A stretch of DNA of 64,000 bases from Vicugna pacos (Eukaryota > Chordata > Mammalia > Artiodactyla > Camelidae). Below the pieces are notes generated by a model. That model ran no database searches. It was not told the DNA's origin and worked only from the letters and a program-made list of their open reading frames with translations. The position numbers were made by a program, and so were the translations under genes. The stretch spans positions 2,039,501 to 2,103,500 of the forward strand of contig NC_133010.1 of NCBI RefSeq assembly GCF_048564905.1, in the 5' to 3' direction. Position 1 is the first letter of the stretch, and the number at the start of each line of letters is the position of its first letter. Below are positions 24,300-34,700 of the stretch, in pieces.

Positions 24300-25479
24300 C
24301 ATTATACACAATCCTGGGACAGCTGCCAGGCACTTGCTTCCAGGGACCAGGGGGATGAGAGGACAGTGCCCAGATCCATCAGAAGAAGGTACTGAGATTG
24401 GGGGTGCGGGGCTTCTGGTACTGTCATTTTGGCTTTAAAAACTGTAAAATGAATACGGGAAAAGCCTTTTTCTCATTTCTCTGCCGTCGACTTGACTGAG
24501 AAACGTCAAAGGCAATGAATTGCCTGGCCAATCGCGGCTCTCCTGGGAATGATCCTTTGTGTGTCTCTCAGCTGGCCAAAGATCTTCCAGAGGCTTCCTT
24601 TGAGCAATTTCATTTTAAGGAGACTGAGGACTGGAGCCATGTGTGGGTGGAGGAGCAAACAGGAAGTCCATTGTCCTAAATAGTCATTTCAGTCCAATAA
24701 CCCCGTGGTGAGGCTACTCATTAACTAGCAATGCATCACAATAAACCTTGCATTTATATTCACACCTGCTGTTTATTAAGTGTTGTAACCCTGTCTTATC
24801 ATGACTGGTAATTGAGCCAAGCATACACTTATATAAACAATTCATAATTTACATGTCCAGTGTCCTGTTTCTTAGGACTGAAAACGACTTTCTATTGATC
24901 ATCCCGGTTCTTCCCACGGTAGCCCCTTGCAGGGAGCAGGGTCAGATCAGAGGGCGGGGGCTCCCTTCCCCGGCACCAGGCAAAAATCAGTAAAAGGATT
25001 TCCCCAGCCAAAGAGCCTGGGTCCCCTCCCGGCCTCCTTGAGGCGTTTGCCACTGGATTTTCCTGTCGCACAAGGAGGAGGAGGCAGCACAGCGAGGACT
25101 CATGCGCAGGGGACAGGACTGACAACGCTGTAATGGGGAACACCAGCGCAGCCCAGCAGACCTTTTGCTCTGACTGAAACGGCCGGCCCTGTGCCAGCCT
25201 TTTACAGTCTAGGCGGCAACAGAAAGCGAAGCAAACCGGCGGCGGCGGGGGTCTGGGAAGAGACTGGGAGAACCGGTGTCCACGATCCACTTTATCACTC
25301 GATCAAACTTTTAACATTTTTGGATTTCCTAATACTCCAGCCCAAGATCCAAAGAAATTAGCAAGTCCTCCTTATTTTTAAATTCATAAGGCTTCTCCAG
25401 TGACACCTCTGTTCCCCCGCCACCCCGCCCTTGTTATTATTTCTAAGAATTAAAAAATTAAACCGAAGCTCCCCCAATG

Positions 25480-26870
25480 TCTTGGGATGAGCACGCTGCG
25501 AGCGCGGCCCATTTCAGCACCCGACTCGGGGACAGACGCCATAAGGGGTGGAAACAAACCCTCGCTCCGTCGCCCCAGTCGCCACCGGAACTGCACCCGA
25601 GGCAGGTGTCCCGGGGTGCTGGGGAATCAAGAGGACTTCTTCAGGCCAAAAGCACTTCCCCCAATAAAACGACCAGCTACCCACGCCATCCCTTCCATTA
25701 CGGTCCTCTCCAACGGGGGACATCCCTGTTGAGGGGGGAGCGAACAGCCGTGACCTACATACGGAAAGGGGGTCCCCAGGAGCCTTCCGCGCCTCAAGCC
25801 GGAGAGGCCGGTCGACCCCCACCGTCAGGAGACCCCTTAAGCGTCCCGAGCTGTCTGTTCAAACCTGCGCCGGGCTCTCCCCAGGGCTCGGCGGAGGGGC
25901 CTGGGTTCGGGGAGCCCCCGCTCCCGTCAGCGCCGGGCCGCCGCCGCCGCCCACCTATGCGGGCACCGCCAAGGCCCGGCCCGCTGCGGGCGGCCGAGAG
26001 CATCACAGGCATTCGTTCCGCGAGCTGCCACTGACGGCTGTAGGACGGCCCAGCACCAGCCCTCTCTCCAGTTCCAGAGGCTTTCCCGCCCGAGTTCCCC
26101 TTCTGTCTCATGCTCGCCCCCAGATCGCCCCGGTAGAGGCTGTGCATTCACTCCCCACCCACAGGCCCCGGCCCGCCCGCGGGGCGCCCACTTACCATGA
26201 GCGGGGCGCGCGGGCTTTGTCTCCCGCGCGGTGCACGCGAGGGGCGGCCAGACCGAGCAGCATCGCTCCTCATCCGGGCGCGGGGCGGGGCGGGCTAAGG
26301 ATCCGACTCTGCTCCCGAGCTCCCGCGCCTCGACTCTGAACGGCTCCCGGTGCAAACGCGCGCCTCGCCTCGCCTCGCCTCGCGCCGCCCCGCCCTCCGT
26401 CCCGGGGTCCTCGGGCCGCGTCAGCAGCCCCGCCCCGCCCCGCGCCTCCCGGCCGGGGCAGGGGAAAGACCACGCGAGGCTGAGCGGGGGTGCAGGTGGC
26501 CGAACCGGTGCCCCGCGGGAGAGTGCGGGCACCCAGACGCCAAGTGCTGTGTCCCTCCCGCTCCCTGTACCGGTTTACCCGCGCGCGTCCAGCTCCGGCG
26601 GGTGAGAGTGCGTGCCCCTGACCCCCGCCTCCTCGCGACCAACGTGGACGAGCCCACCCGGCAGCGGGGTTTCGCCGGGCGCCCAAGAGGGGCCAGGAAC
26701 TCCCGCCCGCCGCCGCCAACGTCACAGGTGCGTCACCGGGGCTCCCCGCACTCCCCGCGCCTCCCGCCTCCCATTCCCCGCCCCGCGCCCTGCTCTGCGC
26801 GCTCCCTGCTCGGTCCCGCGCCCCCAACCCAGGCCATCTCTCTGCCTGGAGCCGGCGTCGCCCAGGGACT
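25480..26870. promoter_or_regulatory. GNG4: CpG island, presumed GNG4 promoter
   Basis: About 1.4 kb is strongly GC-rich and dense in CpG, unlike anything else in the window. It contains several Sp1-type GC boxes (GGGGCGGGG or its complement) at about 26277-26296, 26390-26396 and 26428-26445. A short TCGCC-type tandem run lies at 26361-26382. A strong minus-strand donor at 26196 points to transcription leftward, towards GNG4. Long open frames here on both strands result from low stop-codon frequency and do not resemble known proteins. A promoter in the other direction is possible, but I see no exon supporting one. Confidence 0.7.
26196..26330 (-). other. GNG4: Probable non-coding first exon of GNG4 (3' edge exact, 5' edge approximate)
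   Basis: On the minus strand the CpG island contains a perfect donor, CTCATG|GTAAGTGGG, with the last exonic base at 26196. It lies just downstream, in minus-strand terms, of GC boxes at about 26277-26296 and 26428-26445. No TATA box is visible. GNG4 lies on the same strand and its coding exon needs an upstream 5'UTR exon, so this is the best candidate. The transcription start is unknown and the upper boundary is a guess. The exon ends in an ATG, which may create an upstream ORF when spliced. It could instead belong to an unrecognised non-coding RNA. Confidence 0.55.
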
Positions 26871-28549
26871 GAGAGTTGGGGAGATGAGGGCTGGAGGTGG
26901 GGACCTGGGGCCCTGGTCCTCGCCGGGTTTCGGGACCTAAGCCTCAGGCATCCTCATCCTTGCCTGCAGGATAGCTCCAGGGACTAGCCAGGCTGGGCGC
27001 GGCCAGTTCCCCTCCATCACCAAAGAATACGCAGTATACCCCACCCCACCCCCAAGGTGGGCAGTGAATGGAGAAATGCTGAATAGCCGTAAAAATGCAC
27101 AGGGCATTGTCTCCGTGGACCGGGGCAGCTTAACGCACACGTTGCTAAGTAACGGGAATGAGGGGACCACAGAGCCATCCCAGCGCTTTGGGAGCGGGGG
27201 CGAGGCGCGAGCTCTCATCCCCAGCTGCCACGAGGGGCGCGGGAACACAGTCCCAGTGTTCGTGCAGAGCAGAGACTGTTTGTGACTCGCTGTGTGGGAA
27301 TGGTGGAAGGGAAGACACACCAGAGTGGGTGGGGACAGACTGCTGGTGGGGATGCAGGCAAATACTTCAGGAAGTTTGTCGTCAGAAGTAAGACTGTCTG
27401 GTTCATGTGAGAGGGAAGAAACAGAGGGAGGTGTTTACAGAGAGGGAAATTTGAAATCATCTCTGCGAAGGAAGAAGATGGAAATTAAATAAAAGTAGCA
27501 GGATCGCTGGGCGGTGCGTGACTTTCTTCAGCAGCACTTAGATGCCTGGGGGGATGTAAGGGGGAAGAATGATAATCAGCCTGTTGTGTAGTTGGGAGTT
27601 TTGCCAAGTAAGCCCCCTGAAAAGACAGAAAAAGGAATAAAGGATCTAAGTAGGAGTTATTAAAAATTCAGCTCCTGGAAATTGTTGAGAAGGAGAGTAT
27701 TTCCTTTACTGTCTTACATTCAGTGATTGGGAACCTGCAAATTAAATTGACTAAAGCAGATTACTGTGAGAAAAAAATTACGTATGAACACGCGCAAGAG
27801 TTCATAAAGCAATGGGATTTGAAGGGGTGGCTACAAGTGGGGGCTTACATACAATTTAACACGTGACAGGAAAAGGAGAAAGGCATTTTCTGAAAAACAA
27901 ATGACTTCTTGGTGAGAGGGAAGAGCAAGAGAACTTATGGTAGAACATGTGCATTTAGGAAAGAGAAATGACACCTTAGGAGAATGTACGGGAGAGCTGA
28001 CAGGTTTGTGACAACGTCCGTTTGCGTCTGGTGCTCAGAACTTGTCTCTAATTTTAAGACTGTTTCCAAAAAGTAAGTAAATAAATAAGAGAAAATGAAA
28101 AGCCTGAGGCAGATTTCATTTCTCCATGAGGAAACATCTGTGAATCAGTGTTTAAGGTAACATGAAGAAAGTCTGATGGCACTGTAACGATTGTTGGGAT
28201 CCATCAGAACATTGAAACAGCCACAGCAGATCAAACGCTGTCCGTCTAAATCTTTAGGTCTATAGACAGTGATTAACACTGGAAAATTCAAAAAAGCTAT
28301 CAATCAACACTGCTCAACATCAACGACAAGTTTTGTGGGTGGTTGGGTGCTGTTTAAACAGCTGGCATCCGGGCTCGGTTTGAGTATATAATACTCCAAA
28401 GTGCTGGGTTTTATTCCCAAAAATCTGCTTTAAAGTCAATGAGATGCAGAAAAACGTGGTTTAAAATAATTCATAGATTTTAATCATGCACATAGAATGC
28501 AAGAGTATTTCCCCTTAATAAACAGTGTCAGTATCTTAATGGGAAATAA
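26870..28549. other. Intergenic spacer between ANKRD26-like 3' end and CpG island
   Basis: About 1.7 kb separates the CpG island from the end of the ANKRD26-like gene. The right-hand end holds that gene's short 3'UTR. I recognise no exon or repeat in the remainder, which is AT-richer than the island. Confidence 0.5.
28410..28415 (-). terminator. ANKRD26-like: Candidate polyadenylation signal AATAAA for the ANKRD26-like gene
   Basis: AATAAA on the minus strand lies about 135 bases past the downstream-frame stop and about 265 bases past the in-phase stop. It is the first canonical signal I see in the right place. Cleavage would fall near 28390, about 2 kb before the presumed GNG4 start. Confidence 0.5.
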
Positions 28550-28735
28550 CTAAAATGTTTGGCAAACAGCCCAGCAGGTAAAACGTTTACTATTTATCTT
28601 GTAGATCGTGCACTTTTTCTTCAAAATCTCCACATATTCTTGACGTGCTTTTGAAATCAGATCTTCACTTAGACTTGACTCATCCATCAAGCCTACGAGA
28701 GAGTCCATAGGACTTAGATTCAAGTTCAGTAGTAG
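28550..28735 (-). CDS. ANKRD26-like: ANKRD26-like last exon; frame from exon r stops at 28680
   Basis: The acceptor is TTTCTTTCCAG at 28736-28737. In the phase delivered by exon r the exon reads ATTELESKSYGLSRRLDG and stops at TGA, 28680-28682. Human AAELESG is matched at its start. The conserved human tail (DESNLNQDL, REYVQVLKK) is present downstream only in the next frame, as DESSLSEDLISKARQEYVEI, with a stop at 28550. Compared with human, the stretch between ELES and DES is one base longer (31 against 30). The likely product therefore has a short altered C-terminus, unless this is an assembly indel. Confidence 0.8.
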   Translation of the reverse strand, partial: LLLNLNLSPMDSLVGLMDESSLSEDLISKARQEYVEILKKKCTIYKINSKRFTCWAVCQTF

Positions 28736-31700
28736 CTGGAAAGAAAATGAAAGAATTAGATTCTTTACTTAAAATCCTTCATAGGTAACTAAATGTCAGT
28801 TTACTTTTTAAGAAAAGCTGAGACTTTTCCAAGTTTTAAGAAGAATGAAAAATACCTACATACGATTACAACACAAAACACAAGATTACTACTCTAGACT
28901 TTGCCCAGGGCTGCATGTTGAATTAACTGCTCTTGTGGCTAAGGATCAGAGCGCCTGGTTTTCTCATTCTTCATTCATTTACTCAGCAACCATGTGCTAA
29001 GGCACTGTGACAAGCACTGGAACCACAAGATGAAGATGACAGTCCACCCTGAACTGAAAGATCATGTACCGTTAACTGGCAAAATAGATGAACAGGCAGT
29101 TTCGGTACAGAGACATAAATGCCATGACAGGTATACAAGAGGGCAGAGTTGGAACACTCAGAAGGGATGTCCAGCTTTGTGTCAATATTGTCCCCTCTTT
29201 GGTGGCCGTGATGTGTAAGCAGATACCTGAAGGAGGAGGAGAAAGTGTGGGAGGGAGAGGCAAGAAGCAAACACAAAGAGCAGAGGCAGGAAGGGCACCC
29301 GCGGAGCTGGACGCAGTCTGACCAGTCGCTGGAGCCAAGGGGCAGAGCAGGGGAGAAAAGAGATACGGCTGAAGACTCTGGCAAGTGCCAAATCGATGTG
29401 GGTGTTTTTCTTCCAAACTAAGGAATTTGGGATTTTTCCTGAGGGCAAAAGGTTAACCAGTGACAAAGTGAATGACAAGAAATTGTCACCCACCAGGTGA
29501 CAGCTATATGAACCGAGATTGCTTGAGTCTGGGTTTTTGGCCTCAGTCACTACCAGGAACTCGAGAAGCTGATGACCTCCACGCTTTCTGAGAACAGGGC
29601 CGTGTGCAGGTGACAGGCCCATGGGGACAGCAGGAGAGGAAGGGCACAGCCAGAAATAGAGAACACAGACTTCTTGAGTTTTTTTTTTTAAAGCTATGGA
29701 TCATGATGTATAAATGAGGAATAAATATATCATTATGAATGAAATTATGCGCTCACATTTTTCATCAGCTCTGTGTAAGAAAAAAGCTTAACATGGTATC
29801 TGTTATTCAAGCAATAGAAAGGGGTGCCATTTACTGTTTACAGTGTATTTCAGAAATCAACGTCTAAATTTAATTCAGAAATGTTGGCAACATACCTTCT
29901 TTTAATTCTCTAGATATATTGTTTATCAGCTTCTTCCGCATCTGCAATAAGTCAAATATTTTTAATGTTTAAGTGAAACAAGAAACACTATCATAGGAAT
30001 GACAGCTAGCTTATGAAATGTGGCCTTTAAATAATACTTTTAGAGACTTGACTTAACGTGGGGATTGCTTAAACAGAAAAATAATCACATGAATAAAATA
30101 AAATAAATTCCTACTTACTTTGATTTTAGATAACAGAGAACACATATCTGTGAGGCTACTTAGATTCCCCTGATGGAAAGCACAGTGAGCCCTGCCCTGT
30201 CCGATGCACATAATCTCAGAGGGCAACGCCCGATCTCATTGGCATGAAGAGTTTCAACAGTTCAAGTCATGTCTCACACTGAATTCATTGCTCTGCAGTT
30301 CTTAGAAAAACTGCCCTTTGTAAAAGTTTAGCTTTTTTTAACTTTAATGGGTTTTTCCTTAAAATGAGCTTTCCATTCCTGCACTTTTAGAAAACTAAAA
30401 TTTTAAGGTCTGTTCTATGCTAATGTTTTTAGCACAGAATCGTAGATACATAAAATGAAGAAAGGGGTTCTGTTATAATAATGTCAAGTGAAAATTCTAC
30501 TTGCAGACAAGTTAAGCAAATGTGTTTTGCTCTCTGTAGATGACTAAAATATTTATGTCAGAAAATCTGCTTGAAGAGAAGAAAAGGAGAGGCTAGCGCC
30601 AGTTTTCAAAGTTGGTTTCTGATTCACAACTTCCTAGAGCTAGAAACAAGGAAAACAATACCTAATTCTTTAACTGTAACTTTGTTTCCGTTCTAGAGAC
30701 TAGGGCCAACTTTTTGAAACTTGACTTAATTAGTTACGTATTTAATTATGAAATGTGTGGGGACACTTCAAACTACAAGTGTCCCCATCTAGAGTGCTCT
30801 TTTAAAAACCTTTCTTGTGAAAGTCACCCGCTCACTAAACAGGTTCTAAACAGTACACCAGACATAAACACTGCGGTGGTAACAGCGATATGAGAGCCGA
30901 GGCTTCTGTAAATGTTAGGTGCAAAGACAAAATTTGGGGCTACCATTTGCCAGTATTTTCAGAGACTGTTTTCCATAACACTGTCTGACAAGAGCATTCT
31001 AGAGAGGCCTTATGCCATCAACAACATGACAACAGTGCCAGGAGGGTCCTGTGAAGTGAAAAACGCCTAGCAGATGAAGGGAGAAGCCTTGACTGAAATA
31101 ATTTCATATAACCATTAATAAACACTATGCAAAATGTAGATCACACTTTTACATGAGTTGAATGTAAGATTACTCTCTTTTCCTCTGCAAAGCTATTTTC
31201 CTAAACACGTACTTCTGGGACCTTTATGCTTATATCTAGGTGAGGACCCCCATGTCCTGATGGTGGAAGTGGTCTGAAGTCCAACATTAATAAGGAGAAG
31301 GCACCTGCAGTTTTACTTAAACTTTTCCATTTAACAAAAACACAGTAAGGTGAGAAAATTATACACAGGAAGACAATGTAACAGCAAGTTTTAATTCTAA
31401 TGATTTTTAATTAGGAGGATTCTCTCATAACTGGCGGTTTGCAGACTATGTCCCATAGAAATGGAAGGTCCCACTGGGGACACTGCAGGATTGAGGTCAA
31501 AACTGAGGTCACAAGCTGGAAGATAATGCTGCCCTTTCTGAGATCAATTTGGTAAAAACAGACTTGCCACACACGTAGACACACATGTTCATTTCCAAAG
31601 TGAATATATTTTCAGATTATTGATACTTTTAAGTTAAAACTGGGTATCATTCTTATTTTAAATGTTATAAAAATAAGTACAATTCCAGAAATGTAATAAA

Positions 31701-34700
31701 ATCAAGTCATTTAACCGCTCTGATTCATCATACTGTTGTAAATAGGTTAATGAAGGAAATGACACTTGTCAGTTTGTAACTATTAAATACATGTATTTTG
31801 CTTCAGAGAAAAGAAATAAAGAATTTGTTGATCAAGGAGCTAAAAAATTAACTACAGAGAAAAAAGTGAATGAAAGAAAAAGAACTGGAAGAAGCTGAGT
31901 GACTGGCTTTCAAAAGATAACACGCTTCCTCATTTGTCCATTCAGACAAAATGGAAAGAGGGCAGGAGGGAGTCCACAGGGCAGAGAGCTGATACCAGAA
32001 ACAAGGTTACTGAACTCTGCCTCTGCCTTATGAGAACTGAGCTTAACTACTGTGATAGTTTGATTAGAATTAAAATTCAGAGTGAATGTGCGCTGCCTTG
32101 GAAGCCTACTTTTAAAAGAAACGTGACCAGATCCTGCTGAGATGCAGTGCTGTGTCATGTCATGTAAAAAGTTAAAGTCTTAGGAATATTAATCGTTTTA
32201 GCTCTGGTGCACTGGTATAATCCCATTTAGAAAAGGGGCTGCTAAACTGAATGGACATTTGAGAAATTTAAAAATTAGTTAAATAAGTCATTAGAAAATG
32301 TTTGAAAGTGTCAGTAATACACCAAAAGTCCAAAATCGGTGAGTGTAAAGTTTAGTCTTCCTATTTAAAATAGATTTGAAGGACATTTATTAACTATTGT
32401 GGCCATGCTTCATGTTAGGCACACCAATACTTAAAAGCTCTTGAACATAAAAAAGTCTTTAAAACAGAGAAATTTTGTCTGTTATAATACTGTCTGGGAT
32501 CAATTTTTAAGTTTTCAGTTCTCAGAAAAAAATTCTATGTGCAAGAAAATCTAACAGTGACGTATCTGCTCAGGCTAATTTTAACTTTTTGTATTTTATA
32601 GTAACATAATTAAATAACACAATTGAGTAAAACTGTAAAATTGCTTCTGACATGTAGGACAAAACATCCCAGAAATAACTAGAATGTGAAATCTGAGGGT
32701 ACAAACTGGCAAAGCAGATATGGGGTCCCATCTGTTACCACTACAACAATGTCAAGGGACAAGGCTGTACTTCATGCAACAGTAAGAGAGGCAATAAACC
32801 CAAGTGTTATGAACTGGAAAAAACTTGCTTCGACCACCAGCATGACTAAAATCACAGACTTAGAGCAATAGTTCTGTCAAGTTAGAAAAAAAAAATGCTG
32901 AGTAAGCTGGAACTTCACAGTAGGAACAGTCCAAAATGTTAAAACCTTGCACATAAAGGAGAATGTTACATTCAATCTCAATGCCATTTTTGACATTTTG
33001 CTTTCTAGAACCATAGCTGAAAAGCTGTGGAAGTCTGTTGTTTTGTTAAGCCCCATGCAAAAACCCATCCCTTTCTGTCATTTTAAACAGTATGTTCACA
33101 GCTCGCATAGCATTACTTTGTTTTCCCAGCAGAAGTAATTACATCCCTAGCAATTCCACAAGGCATCTTCCTTCTCTAAGTCTACTAAGAAATCTGCAAG
33201 CAGTAACTGTACAATAATAGCTCCTGTGAGGCGCCAGGCAGCGCCGAGGGAGCCGTGTCTCTGCACCTGGACAGAGCGGGGCTTGTTAACCTCCCTGCTC
33301 AACCTAGCATGATTCGGCCCCACGGCCCCACAGAAGAACTACGTGTACCTTGGAACTACAACACTGAGTTTAAAATAAATTATTTTCCTGTGTACCTAGA
33401 AGTACTAAAAAACAGACACCTCTTTCCTCCAAAAACATTAAAGGAAACAACTGTCCTCAGGAGTCTTCTCCTGCATTGCTTTTGCACTCACACTCTTTCA
33501 CCATCATCCTGTAAAGTGACACACTCGTGAGTTTTTGGTGACAACGAATGAAAACATTTCGAGTTTGCATCATGCTTAGCCACTGATGGAAGTGTTAGCC
33601 ATGCATTTTTTTTTTAACACCACGCAGTCCGGTTTCATGACTCTGAAGCACTTACACTCAATTTACCCACAACACTGTCTATGAAACCTGAGCTTTTCTT
33701 CTTTGATTTATTATGACATGAAGCCAAGTGAGAAAAAGCAGGTTGAGACCTCACTCAACAAGGGCCCGTGCTACCCTTCTCTACATCAAGATCATGAAAA
33801 CATCATCAAACCATAAACCCACGCGCACCGATTTCAATGGCTATTTTAACAACGATACACAACGAAAACTGGTTGTAATTTAAAGACTCCCTATCGTTGC
33901 CACCTCGGTATTCCTGCAGGTGAGGGCAAGACAGAGACATAAGCGAACTTCATTTTAAAAACTTAAATATTTGCTTTACTTGACTACATCTTTAGAAATG
34001 TTCTACAATTGCTCAATAAGACATTTTATAACAATTAAAATAACAATGCTGTAAGTAAAATAGTAATTAAGAATGTACTCTTACAGAAGGAAATGATAAA
34101 AATTTTAAACTTCAAAACAGAAAATGTTTTTAGCGTTACAAGTTTATTGAATTCATAAAAAGAATTTACCTTGGGTTCCTTTAAATAAAAAACATCCATA
34201 TGTGATTAAGTATCTCGATGCCAATCATTTACTTATGCTGAGGGGTAGATAAACTGGGGTGCAGCAAAACTTGAAAATGACTATGAACCAATGCCAAACG
34301 AAAATCAATCAGAAGCTAAGCCAAACACTGGAAAGTGTATCTCCAGTTATTAGGCAATAATACTTAATTTCTAAAATAGAATTTAAAATGGAGCTTTTTA
34401 AGAATTTTAAAATTTGTCACTTTAGTTGCATTTATTGAATAAAGTTAATGACAGGTATCTCTTGAAAATTACAAGTCCTGGGACTTTAAAAATAAAATTT
34501 GTGTCTCCTTCATTAGCACAATTAATTATGGCTTTTACTTAGTGTGCGTAAGTCAAATAAACAACTCAGAATTTCATCAAATTAAAAACAAGAATTATAT
34601 CAGAAATCTGAAGCCCAAGGGAAAGAAGATAAAATAACTAACCTTCAACAGATCGCTCATGCTGGTTGTAGGGTGTGGAAAATTCCTGAAGCGCCTTTTT

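Larger units (their letters stand above)
859..26195 (-). other. GNG4: Large 5' intron of GNG4 (inferred)
   Basis: This interval lies between the presumed first exon and the coding exon. I see no other convincing coding exon. It is dense in old and younger repeats, listed separately. Stretches in which I recognise nothing are 861-2015, 3030-6170, 8575-8875, 9320-10135, 12090-13220, 13900-15000, 20205-21440 and 22010-25480. Additional alternative 5'UTR exons of GNG4 could hide here. A small CpG-dense patch at about 5325-5400 is one place where one might lie. Confidence 0.55.

Noticed and set aside
25477-26940. Several long overlapping open frames in the CpG island on both strands
   Set aside because: High GC lowers stop frequency. 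The products are Pro/Arg/Ala-rich with no family resemblance, and the frames cross the predicted splice donor.
28550-28679. Treating the whole last exon as coding in the conserved-tail frame
   Set aside because: The phase delivered by exon r, which itself matches human well, leads into the other frame and a stop at 28680. I saw no alternative donor or acceptor that would change this.
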